This document shows, piece by piece, positions 7,784-15,911 of a DNA stretch of 64,000 nucleotides. The stretch is from Nostocoides sp. (GTDB lineage Bacteria > Actinomycetota > Actinomycetes > Actinomycetales > Dermatophilaceae). The stretch's first letter is position 1, and the number at the start of each line of letters is the position of its first letter. The notes under the pieces are model-generated. The model had not been told where the DNA came from. It saw nothing but the letters and a program-made list of their open reading frames with translations, and made no database searches. The stretch covers positions 1,035,001-1,099,000 of the forward strand of contig JADJEA010000001.1 in NCBI GenBank assembly GCA_016702415.1, in the 5' to 3' direction. A program made the translations under genes and the position numbers.

Positions 7784-7895
7784 CAAGCTCACGGTCCTCT
7801 CGATCGGGCCGCTGATCGCCGAGGCCATCCGCGCGGTCTTCGAGGACGGGTCGGTGACCTCGCTCTTCGGCGGCCAGGCGTGACCGCCCGCGGCG
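7774..7895 (+). repeat. 122-bp direct repeat, copy 2 (displaced prs 3' end)
   Basis: Same sequence as 6028-6149 with two substitutions. It ends with the TGA form of the prs stop. It is followed by the promoter region of rplY, the gene expected next to prs, so this is probably the original host end of prs. Confidence 0.95.
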
Positions 7896-8140
7896 TTTTC
7901 CGCAGCGTGGCGGCCCGGGCAGGCATCGAGGGGCCGGGGCCGAGGCGATTTCACGCCCGTCTGACCCACCGGTAGGATGGCCGATCAAAGCCTCGGCGAG
8001 GGTGTCTGCGGCGCGTGCCTCGGACCCGTGATCGACGCGGTGGTGCTCGATGACGTGCCCACACCGCACTCGCCGGGTCCCACCGCCCACGACGTCGCCA
8101 TCGACAACGTCGCGACGTGACTGATCGCCAAGGAGTAGTT
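7896..8140 (+). promoter_or_regulatory. Promoter and long leader of rplY
   Basis: TAGGAT at 7973-7978 is a good -10 box, with TTTCAC (7949-7954) 18 bases upstream as a weak -35. If used, the mRNA would start near 7985 and carry a leader of about 155 bases before the rplY GTG. The leader is G+C-rich and could fold, but I see no known leader motif. Nothing else is evident here. Confidence 0.4.
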
Positions 8141-8779
8141 GTGTCAACCGAGAACCGCCTCATCGTCGACCTGCGCACCCAGTTCGGGAAGGGTGCCGCT
8201 CGTCGCGTGCGCCGCGCCGGCAAGGTCCCCGCCGTCCTCTACGGCCACGGGAGCGACCCGATCCACATCGCCATGCCGGGCCACGACGCGATGATGGCGC
8301 TCAAGCACGCCAATGCCCTCCTCACCCTCGTCATCAACGGCACCGAGCAGCTCGCCCTCGCCAAGGACGTCCAGCGCAACCCGGTCAAGCCGGTCATCGA
8401 GCACGTCGACCTCGTCATCATCCGCAAGGGCGAGAAGGTCACCGTCGACGTTCCGGTCCATGTCTCCGGCGATGCGGCCGCCGAGACTGTGGTCACCGTC
8501 GAGAGCAACACTCTCGAGGTCGAGTGCGAGGCCACGCACATTCCCGAGTCGATCGTCATCGACATCGAGGGCGCGGCGGCCGGCACTCAGATCCTCGCGT
8601 CGGCCGTGGCGCTGCCCGACGGCGTGGCGCTGGTCACCGATGGTGATGTGCTCGTCGTCAATATCACCGCGATGATGTCGCAGGAGGCGCTGGACGCCGA
8701 GCTCGCCGAGGGCGAGGCCGGTGTCGAGCACACCGCGGCGGAGGACGCCGCGGACGCGACGTCCGACGACGCGGAGTGA
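8141..8779 (+). CDS. rplY: 50S ribosomal protein L25, long Ctc type
   Basis: Binds 5S rRNA in the large subunit. The 212-residue protein has the L25 domain in its first 95 residues (QFGKGAARRVRRAGKVPAVLYGHG at 10-33) and the C-terminal TL5/Ctc beta domain with an acidic tail. Start is the GTG at 8141, 6 bases after AAGGAG; an upstream in-frame GTG at 8117 lacks a ribosome site. In many actinobacteria rplY follows prs directly; here the two are separated by the inserted segment. Confidence 0.95.
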   Translation: MSTENRLIVDLRTQFGKGAARRVRRAGKVPAVLYGHGSDPIHIAMPGHDAMMALKHANALLTLVINGTEQLALAKDVQRNPVKPVIEHVDLVIIRKGEKVTVDVPVHVSGDAAAETVVTVESNTLEVECEATHIPESIVIDIEGAAAGTQILASAVALPDGVALVTDGDVLVVNITAMMSQEALDAELAEGEAGVEHTAAEDAADATSDDAE

Positions 8780-8786
8780 GTCACGT

Positions 8787-8842
8787 GGATCGGGGCGTGC
8801 GGAGGTCCCGGCGGCTGCCGGGCCATCCGCACGCCCCGATCC
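8787..8842 (+). terminator. Strong hairpin terminator after rplY
   Basis: A perfect 17-bp stem (GGATCGGGGCGTGCGGA, 8787-8803, with its complement at 8826-8842) encloses a second G+C stem. It begins 8 bases past the rplY stop. There is no T-run, as is usual in high-G+C actinobacteria. Confidence 0.75.
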
Positions 8843-8981
8843 AATCTCCCCGTCCCCCTGCGCGCGACAGCGACCATGCGGTAACGTCCGGGTGGCGGCG
8901 ACCGAACGCGCGATGCGCGTGGATCTCCGACGGGACGGCTCGATCGGGGGGATCGGGACGGATCATGTATGGGAGGTATAT

Positions 8982-10502
8982 GTGAGCGGGACAGCTTTCG
9001 GACAGCCCGAGGCCGAGCCCAGCACACGGGTCGAGGGCGTCACGCCGGTCCCGCAGACCGTGGCCTGGCACGTCCCCGAGCTGCCACACCGCGACCCGTC
9101 GCTGCCGATCGGTGCCTGGCGGACCCGCTATCGCCAGCGGGTCATCGTCGGCGACTTCGTCGCCGCGCTGATCGCGTGCACGACGGCGGCGCTGGTGCGG
9201 TGGGGCGGCATACCGAACTTCCGGGTCGCCCTCCTGGCGACCGTCCTGCCGATCGTGTGGCTCGTCGTCGTCGCGTATGCCGGGGGCTACCGGCTCGCCT
9301 CGCTCGGCATCGGGCTCGATGAGTACCGCAGCATCGGCAAGGGCCTGGTCATCCTCCTGGCGCTGGTCGCGGTCATCCTCGTCTCCCTCGGTTGGCAGAT
9401 GTCCCGCCTCCTCATCGGAGTGGCGGTACCGCTCACCTTCCTCCTGACCACGGTGACCCGCTGGCTGCTGCGCGGGCGGCTCGCGGCCGCGCGAGCCCAG
9501 GGCAAGTGCCTGCAGCCCACCATCGTCGTCGGCCGTGGCCTGGCCGTCCCGGAGATGATCGCCGAGTTGCGGGGCGACCCGCACGAGACCGGAATGGTCG
9601 TCGTGGGGGCCTGTGCCTCCGATCTGCCCGATCCCTCGTGGATCCAGGACGTGCCCCTCTACGGCGGCCCGGAGACCGCCCTCCTGGCCGTCCGGGAGAC
9701 CGGTGCGGAAGCGGTCGTCCTCGCCTCCGACTCGGCCTTCTCCGGCAAGGGGCTGCGGCGGCTGGGCTGGGCCCTCTCCGAGATGGGTGTCGATCTCTAT
9801 GTCCATCCCGGCATTCACGAGGTCGCGGCCCCCCGACTGACGCTGCGCCCTGCGGCCGGGATGTCCCTTCTCCACGTCGAGGGCCCGACGATCGGGGGTG
9901 TGGATGCCGTCGTCAAGCGGACGATCGACATCGTCTGCTCGGCGGGGATCCTCCTGGTGACCTTCCCGATCTGGGCCGTCATCGCTGCGTGGATCAAGCT
10001 CGCCGACCGGGGCCCGGTCTTCTTCGTCCAGCAGCGCGTGGGCGAGGAAGGCAAGACCTTCCCCATGGTCAAATTCCGGACAATGGTCGTCAACGCCGAG
10101 GCGATGCTCGCGACGATGGAGGCCAGCCACTCGCAGGTCAACGCCATGCTCTTCAAGGACCGGGCCGACCCGCGGATCACCCGGCCCGGCAAGGTCCTGC
10201 GGAAGTTCTCGCTCGATGAGTTGCCCCAGTTGATCAATGTCATCCGCGGCGAGATGTCGCTGGTCGGCCCGCGGCCGCCGCTGCCCCGCGAGGTCGACGC
10301 CTACGAGCCCGACGCCATGCGCCGCCTGCGGGTGCGCCCCGGCCTGACCGGGATGTGGCAGATCTCCGGCCGGTCGGACCTCAACTGGGAAGACTCGCTG
10401 CGCCTCGACCTCTGGTATGTCGACAACTGGTCACCCGTTCTCGACGTCATGATCCTCTTCCGCACCGTTCGGGCGGTCACCAAGGCCGACGGCGCCTACT
10501 GA
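8982..10502 (+). CDS. Polyprenyl-phosphate sugar-1-phosphate transferase (exopolysaccharide initiation)
   Basis: A 506-residue membrane enzyme that would load the first sugar phosphate onto the lipid carrier. Four or five N-terminal membrane spans (about residues 45-160), a nucleotide-sugar dehydratase-like middle, and a C-terminal bacterial sugar transferase domain starting at VKRTIDIVCSAGILL, with the signatures KFRTM, KFSLDELPQLINVIRGEMSLVGPRPPLP (split here: KFSLDELPQ, then MSLVGPRPP) and RPGLTGMWQISGRS. Start is the GTG after GGGAGG; upstream in-frame codons lack a ribosome site. First gene of the surface polysaccharide locus; it meets the sulfotransferase gene tail to tail with a 7-base overlap. 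Confidence 0.92.
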   Translation: MSGTAFGQPEAEPSTRVEGVTPVPQTVAWHVPELPHRDPSLPIGAWRTRYRQRVIVGDFVAALIACTTAALVRWGGIPNFRVALLATVLPIVWLVVVAYAGGYRLASLGIGLDEYRSIGKGLVILLALVAVILVSLGWQMSRLLIGVAVPLTFLLTTVTRWLLRGRLAAARAQGKCLQPTIVVGRGLAVPEMIAELRGDPHETGMVVVGACASDLPDPSWIQDVPLYGGPETALLAVRETGAEAVVLASDSAFSGKGLRRLGWALSEMGVDLYVHPGIHEVAAPRLTLRPAAGMSLLHVEGPTIGGVDAVVKRTIDIVCSAGILLVTFPIWAVIAAWIKLADRGPVFFVQQRVGEEGKTFPMVKFRTMVVNAEAMLATMEASHSQVNAMLFKDRADPRITRPGKVLRKFSLDELPQLINVIRGEMSLVGPRPPLPREVDAYEPDAMRRLRVRPGLTGMWQISGRSDLNWEDSLRLDLWYVDNWSPVLDVMILFRTVRAVTKADGAY

Positions 10503-11392
10503 GCCGTCGGTGACGAGCCGGCGTAGCCGTAGCGCGCCAGCGCCGGCTCGATGGCGGACTCGATGGCGGCCACCTGCTCCGGTGTCAGGTCGCGCCGATA
10601 GGCGTCGGTGCGCGCGGCCGTGAGGGTGTAGCGGCCCAGCCCCGACTCAAAGGCGTCGGTCCACGGCAGCCCGATGTGGTCGAGGATGCGGGCGATCTGG
10701 GCGGCGGGGTCCGCGATGACATCCTCATAGCGCACCGTCAACCAGCGGCGGCCCAACCTGGAGGCGCAGGTCTCGTGGGTGTCGACGAGCAGCCGCCAGG
10801 CCAACCCGGCGAGCACCGGTTGGCTTCCTCCCGAACTCGCCCAGATGTCCCCCAGTTCCGGTGGGAGCGGGCCGAAATGCCAGCCCGCCGGGCCGAGGTG
10901 GCCCCGCCACCAGTCCGACTGCAGCCACGAGTTGGCCACCGCCCGCCCGTCCCGGACGATGTGGACATAGCGCGAGTCGGGGAAGGCGGCATCGAGCAGG
11001 CGCGCCCGCGGCCAGCCCGTGAACTTGTGGACGAAGACCTCCGCCGACTCCAGGTGGTCCATCCGCGCGTCGACGAAGGCGTGCAGGCGCCCCGCGAGCC
11101 ACGGGGTCAGGTCCGCCTCGGTCGGGTCGGCGACCGGGTCGACGAGCATCGGGGAGATCTCGCGGGCGACGACGCGATAGCCCTCGCTCGGGGCGAGCCG
11201 GGCGCGTCCCTTTTCCGACAGGGCCGCGGGCAGCCGCCGCCACAGGGTCAGCTGTTGGGCGTTCCCGCGCCGGATCCCCAGATCGTCGAGATTCGTGACG
11301 AATCCGACCGCCGGGTGCCGCGCGATGATCTCGTGGACGAGGGTCGATCCGCAGCGGCCGGTGCCGAGGATGAATGCCGTGGGCTTCGTCAC
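10496..11392 (-). CDS. Sulfotransferase family protein (1)
   Basis: A 298-residue cytoplasmic sulfotransferase. The PAPS 5'-phosphosulfate loop is FILGTGRCGSTLVHE at residues 8-22, and the 3'-phosphate site is VRDGRAVANSW near residue 145. Starts at a GTG that overlaps the stop of the next sulfotransferase gene (GTGA), so the two are one operon. Such enzymes sulfate carbohydrates or lipids; next to a polysaccharide initiation enzyme and a Wzz-like gene the acceptor is probably a surface glycan. The acceptor is inferred. Confidence 0.85.
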   Translation of the reverse strand: MTKPTAFILGTGRCGSTLVHEIIARHPAVGFVTNLDDLGIRRGNAQQLTLWRRLPAALSEKGRARLAPSEGYRVVAREISPMLVDPVADPTEADLTPWLAGRLHAFVDARMDHLESAEVFVHKFTGWPRARLLDAAFPDSRYVHIVRDGRAVANSWLQSDWWRGHLGPAGWHFGPLPPELGDIWASSGGSQPVLAGLAWRLLVDTHETCASRLGRRWLTVRYEDVIADPAAQIARILDHIGLPWTDAFESGLGRYTLTAARTDAYRRDLTPEQVAAIESAIEPALARYGYAGSSPTAQ

Positions 11393-12297
11393 GGGAGATA
11401 CCCCAGGTTCTCAAGTCGTGGAGCGAGGACGGCGAGGACGTCGGCACGGCTCGGATCGCCGGCGTCGCCCGCAACGCGATGGCGATTGCGGAAGTCAACC
11501 GCCGACAGGCTCCGTTGCCAAGACGCCTCGCCGGGGTCGAGGCCGGCGAACCGGGCCACCGCGGACAGGTGAGTTCGGGGATCGGCGACCAGATCCTCAT
11601 ACGACAGATGCCACACCCGCCCAGGGGGTATGCCGCGCAGCCCCTCCGCGATCGCGTCCACCTCCGCGACCCAATGCCGGGCCGCCGCCACGCGGGGCGC
11701 CCCGCCTGCTGCGGTCCAGTCCGCCGGACGGGCCCCCGCGCGCCACCACCACAACTCCGCCTCAGGCCACCAGTCGACGCGCAGCAACGACTCGGTCACC
11801 GCGCGCCCGTCACGGGTCAGCACCACGAACCGGGCGTTCGGCCAGAGCGCGTCCAGAAGAAGGAGGCGGCGGTTGTGTCCGATCCGCTTGCCGACGAACA
11901 CCGCGCCGCCGCCCGCGCGGCACGTGCGGGCGATGAGGACCGGCAGCCGGCGCTGCCGGTCCGAGACCTTCCCGCCGGTCCAGGTGGCCGGGATGCCGCA
12001 GGCCGCGAACACCGGCTCCCCTTCCGCCGGCTGCGGCCAGAGGCGGTCGCGGAGCGGCCGGGGGGACCCGTAGCGGTAGGCGGCGTCACCTCGCGGGCCG
12101 AACCACGCGGCATAAGTCAAACGGGGGGTATGCCGTGTCACCCGGTTGAGCGCGGCCAGTCCCCACGCGCGCGGGAACCGCGCCTGAAATGAGGAGATCC
12201 AGGCCGCGTCGGGGTGAAGGGCGAGGCAGCGATAGAGCAGCGTCGTTCCGGACCGTGGCGCACCGACGACGAAGACGGGCGCGGCATCGGGGGTCAC
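11389..12297 (-). CDS. Sulfotransferase family protein (2)
   Basis: About 302 residues with the PAPS loop VFVVGAPRSGTTLLYR close to the amino end and a 3'-phosphate motif LTRDGRAVTESLLR in the middle. The start is uncertain: the GTG at 12297 has AAGGTGG upstream and places the PAPS loop at residue 8, while an ATG at 12426 would add 43 residues with no ribosome site. I chose the GTG. It overlaps the following sulfotransferase gene by 4 bases. Several tryptophan-rich loops suggest a carbohydrate acceptor, but this is not shown. Confidence 0.82.
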   Translation of the reverse strand: MTPDAAPVFVVGAPRSGTTLLYRCLALHPDAAWISSFQARFPRAWGLAALNRVTRHTPRLTYAAWFGPRGDAAYRYGSPRPLRDRLWPQPAEGEPVFAACGIPATWTGGKVSDRQRRLPVLIARTCRAGGGAVFVGKRIGHNRRLLLLDALWPNARFVVLTRDGRAVTESLLRVDWWPEAELWWWRAGARPADWTAAGGAPRVAAARHWVAEVDAIAEGLRGIPPGRVWHLSYEDLVADPRTHLSAVARFAGLDPGEASWQRSLSAVDFRNRHRVAGDAGDPSRADVLAVLAPRLENLGYLP

Positions 12298-12465
12298 GAC
12301 CGCCACCTTGTCACGCGCACGGGGCCACGCGCCCGCCAAACGCGCCGACTCCTCGTCAGGAGGGACGGTCGTGGGCCCCGTGTAGAGTTGTGGACCGGCC
12401 AAGGACCGGCCGCTCGACCGCGCCATGACCCGGCGCGCAGGACCCGGAAAGACACGCCCACCCTT
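12298..12465. promoter_or_regulatory. Divergent promoter region of the polysaccharide genes
   Basis: 168 bases between the two outward-facing gene groups. It holds a direct repeat GGACCGGCC-AA-GGACCGGCC (12396-12415) and TAGAGT (about 12390-12395), a possible -10 for the plus-strand genes. No known operator is recognised. Confidence 0.35.
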
Positions 12466-13578
12466 ATGGAACTACGCGAACTGCTCTCGCATCTCGGGCG
12501 GCGGCTCTGGCTGCTGGTCATCCTGCCCCTCGCCGCGCTCCTGGTCGTCATCGGCCTCAACGCCCCGAATGGCACGAAATACAGCAGCACCGTCGACCTG
12601 CGGGTCGTCAACCCGAATGGTGACCAGACGGTGGCCGCGATCAACCTCGTCGCCGGGTCGCTGGTCAACGCCGCGACCAGCGACGACGTCGTCCGCGAGC
12701 TGGCGTCCCAGGGCGGCGCGACGGAGGACCGGATCCGCAACGGGCTCTCGGCCGCGCGGATCGCCGACACCGAACTGGTCCGGGTCACCTTCGCCGACCC
12801 CGACGAGGGTGTCGTGAACAAGGTCATCGCCCAGGTCCCGACCGCGATCCAGAACCAAATCTTCGCCCCCGCATCCCGCCAGGCCGAGCGCGCCGAGACC
12901 GAGGCGCAGAACCAGCTCACGGCCGCCCTCGACGACCTCGACAAGGTCCGAGCGACGACCGGCCTGAACGACCCCGACCGGGAGTTCCAGACGGCGGCCG
13001 ACGCCGTCACCCAGTTCCAGGTCGCGCTCGCGACGGCCAAGGGTCGCGGCGACAACACCCGCTATCTCGACAGCGCCCTGGCCACCGCCCAGGAACATCT
13101 CGCCGACATCGTCAAGAACGAGCCCGCCTTCGTCGGTCCGCAGTATGCCGTCGACAACGCCCGCCAGGACCTTGCCGACCGCGCGACCGCCATGGCCGAC
13201 ATCAAGGCCCGGCAGGCAGCCACCATCGCCGAGTCCGTCGGCACGAAGTCGGCCCCGCTGGCGTGGTACACCACGATCCTGCGCAAGGCGTTGACCGCCG
13301 TCCTCATCGGTCTCGCCGTTGCCGTCCTCCTCCTGGCGATCCCGGAGGTGCTGCGCCGCTCGCGACGCGAGAGCGAGGACGAGATTTACGAGCCCGATGC
13401 CGCCGAGATCGCCTGGGAGCAACAGGGGGTTATCGCCCCCCGGGGTCCTCGCTCGCCCGGGTTGGCCCACGGGCCGATCCATGATCCGTTCGCGACGAGT
13501 GTCGAGCCGACCCGCAGCACGCTTCCGCGCAGCCAGGTCGGCGGTGGCGAGGTCTCGCTGAGCAAGCCGGGTGAGTGA
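12466..13578 (+). CDS. Wzz-like chain-length / capsular polysaccharide co-polymerase protein
   Basis: A 370-residue bitopic membrane protein. The first membrane span is at about residues 14-32 (LWLLVILPLAALLVVIGL), a long periplasmic region with coiled-coil character (AERAETEAQNQLTAALDDLDK and after) follows, and the second span is at about 276-298. The C-terminal tail is cytoplasmic and has no Walker motifs, so this is the Wzz/Wzc adaptor part without a tyrosine kinase. It would control polymer length or export. The downstream sulfotransferase gene starts within its stop codon (GTGA). Confidence 0.82.
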   Translation: MELRELLSHLGRRLWLLVILPLAALLVVIGLNAPNGTKYSSTVDLRVVNPNGDQTVAAINLVAGSLVNAATSDDVVRELASQGGATEDRIRNGLSAARIADTELVRVTFADPDEGVVNKVIAQVPTAIQNQIFAPASRQAERAETEAQNQLTAALDDLDKVRATTGLNDPDREFQTAADAVTQFQVALATAKGRGDNTRYLDSALATAQEHLADIVKNEPAFVGPQYAVDNARQDLADRATAMADIKARQAATIAESVGTKSAPLAWYTTILRKALTAVLIGLAVAVLLLAIPEVLRRSRRESEDEIYEPDAAEIAWEQQGVIAPRGPRSPGLAHGPIHDPFATSVEPTRSTLPRSQVGGGEVSLSKPGE

Positions 13579-14492
13579 GCCGCTCGACCCCGGACCCTGA
13601 GGTCCTGTTCGTCGGCGGCACCGGCCGTAGCGGCTCGACACTGCTCGCCGGCCTGATCGGCGACCTGCCGGGGGCCGTCGACGCCGGCGAGATCCGATTC
13701 CTCTGGCAGCGCGGCCTCCTCGAACGCCGCCTGTGCGCCTGTGGGGTCCGGGTGCCCGAGTGCCCCTTCTGGAGTGCGGTTCTCACCCGCGCCTACCCGC
13801 GCGGCCTGCCAGACCCGGACGCCGTCCACGCGGCCCTGACGCGGCGCACGCGGCTGCGGCGGGTCCCGGTGTGGCTGTGGCGGGCTGCCCCTCCGGATCC
13901 GGGCCTGCTCGGCCAGATCCTCCCTTCCTTGTATGCCGCGATCGCCGCCACCGCCGGCGCCCGGGTCGTCGTCGACAATTCCAAACTCCCGACGTATGCC
14001 GCCCTCCTGGCCACCGTCCTCCCCGCGCCCCCGCGGGTGGTGCACCTCGTGCGGGACCCGAGGGCCGCGGCATACAGCTGGATGCATGTCACCCGCCTCC
14101 CCGACGGCGGACCGGCCTTGGTCATGGAACAGCGCGGGGTCCTGCGTTCGGCGCTTCTGTGGACCGTCTGGAACGGCGTGCTGGAGGCGCTCTGGCGGGG
14201 CCGACCCGGGTATCTCCGGGTGACCTACGAGGGGCTGGCCGACGACCCGGCCGCGGTCGTGGCCGGGATCGCCGCGCACGCCGGTCTGACCACCCCGCCA
14301 CAGGCGCGCCCACCCTCCGCGCTCAGCCATGCCGTCGCCGGCAATCCCCACCGCCTGCAGCGCCGGCGTGTGATCATCCGGCGGGACGACCGCTGGCGAC
14401 GTGGACTCGGCCGCCCCGCCGGCCTGGCCGTGAGCCTGCTGGCGCTCCCCCTGTTGCGCCGGTACGGCTACCCCGTCAGGCCACCGCGATGA
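13575..14492 (+). CDS. Sulfotransferase family protein (3)
   Basis: A 305-residue sulfotransferase with PAPS loop VLFVGGTGRSGSTLLAGL at residues 9-26 and 3'-phosphate motif LVRDPRAAAYSW near residue 157. Its layout (FLWQRGLLERRLCACGVRVP after the first motif) resembles deacetylase/sulfotransferase proteins acting on glycans. It is translationally coupled to the Wzz-like gene upstream (4-base GTGA overlap) and the lipoprotein gene downstream (ATGA overlap). The three share one transcript, which ties this sulfotransferase to polysaccharide assembly. Confidence 0.85.
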   Translation: MSRSTPDPEVLFVGGTGRSGSTLLAGLIGDLPGAVDAGEIRFLWQRGLLERRLCACGVRVPECPFWSAVLTRAYPRGLPDPDAVHAALTRRTRLRRVPVWLWRAAPPDPGLLGQILPSLYAAIAATAGARVVVDNSKLPTYAALLATVLPAPPRVVHLVRDPRAAAYSWMHVTRLPDGGPALVMEQRGVLRSALLWTVWNGVLEALWRGRPGYLRVTYEGLADDPAAVVAGIAAHAGLTTPPQARPPSALSHAVAGNPHRLQRRRVIIRRDDRWRRGLGRPAGLAVSLLALPLLRRYGYPVRPPR

Positions 14493-15904
14493 CCCGCCGT
14501 CGCGCCCTGGGGCTGTGGGTGCTGGCCGGCGCGGGCGCCCTGGCCGGGTGTACCCGAGTTCCGGACCCGACCGCTCACAGCGTCACCACCAACGGCGTTC
14601 CCCCGACCACCCTTACCAGGACCCACGAGCCGGTCCCGGCGATCGTGCACGGACCGGGCGCGGTCGACCTGGGCCTGAAGTGGAACACCTACCTGACTCC
14701 GCTACTGACGTATGCCGCCGCTCTCGGGAGCGGCATGACCTTCACCGAGGTCGAGTGGTGCGCGGTTCGGGACCTCCCCGGGGAGGAGCAGTTCGCGGCC
14801 ACCGATCGCGCCCTGACCCAGGCGAGCAGCTACGGCTTCCAGGTGATGATCAAGCTTCGGGTCGGCAACTGCTCCGGGACCCCCGCGCCGATCGATCCGG
14901 AGGACGGCACACCGAAACAGCCCAGCACCGCCCCCGACGACCCAGGTCGCTACCGCGACTGGGTTACCGCGATGGTGCGCCGCTATCTCCCGCGCGGGGT
15001 GCGCACGTGGGCGGTCGAGAACGAGGTCGACGCGGCCAACTTCTGGTCGGGCACACCCCAGGAGTATGCCGACACCGTCCACCTCGTCGCGGCGGCCATC
15101 CGGGCGGTCGACCCGGGTGCGGTCGTCCTCGACGCGGGCATCTCCAGCACCGGTTATGGCGTCGCCATTGCCGGGGAGCTGCTCGACGCGGGCCGGGCGG
15201 AGGAGGCGCTCGCGGCATACACCGCCTATTTCGCGCGCCGCCACGAAGGCGGGATTTCCCGATTCCCTCAGGTCACCTCGGTCGCGGGGCTGCGCGATGT
15301 GCTCGCCGACCCTCGCGTGGTGCGGGTTCGGGAGATGGTCGCCGCGACCTGGGCGGTCGTCAACGGGGGCGCGGTCGGGGCCTACCAGTTGCACTTCTAC
15401 GAGGACCCCGCGGTCCTGCCGCAGGTGCTGCGGTATGTCGATTCCCACCTCGCCGCGCCGATCCCGGTGAGCGCCTGGGAGATCGGGACCGCGTGGCCGG
15501 GACCGTCGTATGACGAGGACCGCCACGCCCGGGACGTCGTCCGGCTCGTCGGCACCCTCCTGGCCCGGAGGGTCTGCCCGGTCGTCTACCTGCCGCTCGC
15601 GTTCACGCCACGGCCGGGCAAGGCGCCGGTGTTCCGCGGGCTGGTCAGCCCGGACGGCCGGACGCTGCCCGCCGGAGCCGCCTTTGCGCGCATCGCGGCC
15701 GCTGCGAAGGCAAGCGCGGCCGTCCTCCCCGTCATGGTGGGGACCGGTGGTCGTGGGTCGATCCTGGTCGGGACCACGACGTCGCTCGGGCTGCTGTGGG
15801 ACGCCGACGGCGAACCGCGCTTGCTCGACCTCCCCGGCGGGCGCGACGCCGCGCTGCTTGCGGCGAGCGACTCCCTGGGGAAGACCGTCTCCCTGGCCGG
15901 TTGA
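14489..15904 (+). CDS. Lipoprotein with a glycoside hydrolase-like TIM barrel
   Basis: A 471-residue exported lipoprotein: signal peptide with lipobox LAGC and lipid-bearing Cys21. The rest looks like a clan GH-A (beta/alpha)8 glycosidase. AVENEVDAANFW near residue 175 supplies the acid/base Glu in an NE motif, and SAWEIGTAW near residue 330 supplies a candidate nucleophile Glu at the right distance. It overlaps the sulfotransferase gene by 4 bases, so it probably trims, releases or remodels the polysaccharide made by this locus, at the outer face of the membrane. The exact GH family is not assigned. Confidence 0.75.
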   Translation: MTRRRALGLWVLAGAGALAGCTRVPDPTAHSVTTNGVPPTTLTRTHEPVPAIVHGPGAVDLGLKWNTYLTPLLTYAAALGSGMTFTEVEWCAVRDLPGEEQFAATDRALTQASSYGFQVMIKLRVGNCSGTPAPIDPEDGTPKQPSTAPDDPGRYRDWVTAMVRRYLPRGVRTWAVENEVDAANFWSGTPQEYADTVHLVAAAIRAVDPGAVVLDAGISSTGYGVAIAGELLDAGRAEEALAAYTAYFARRHEGGISRFPQVTSVAGLRDVLADPRVVRVREMVAATWAVVNGGAVGAYQLHFYEDPAVLPQVLRYVDSHLAAPIPVSAWEIGTAWPGPSYDEDRHARDVVRLVGTLLARRVCPVVYLPLAFTPRPGKAPVFRGLVSPDGRTLPAGAAFARIAAAAKASAAVLPVMVGTGGRGSILVGTTTSLGLLWDADGEPRLLDLPGGRDAALLAASDSLGKTVSLAG

Positions 15905-15911
15905 TCGGGGA

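Larger units (their letters stand above)
6150..7895. mobile_element. Candidate integrated mini-element at the prs 3' end
   Basis: The segment between the two copies of the prs 3' end, plus the distal copy, has the layout left by site-specific integration into the end of a gene: an intact host gene rebuilt by the incoming copy, cargo, then the displaced original end. Cargo is a small membrane protein, a toxin-antitoxin pair and a truncated reading frame. The octamer common elsewhere in the window is absent, and 7440-7770 is lower in G+C than its surroundings. No integrase gene is present, so this is a remnant, a satellite mobilised in trans, or a recombination duplicate. Confidence 0.5.

Noticed and set aside
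13733..14488. Upstream extension of the lipoprotein frame over the sulfotransferase gene
   Set aside because: The extension is Arg/Pro-rich and out of phase with the real sulfotransferase; a signal peptide begins at 14489.
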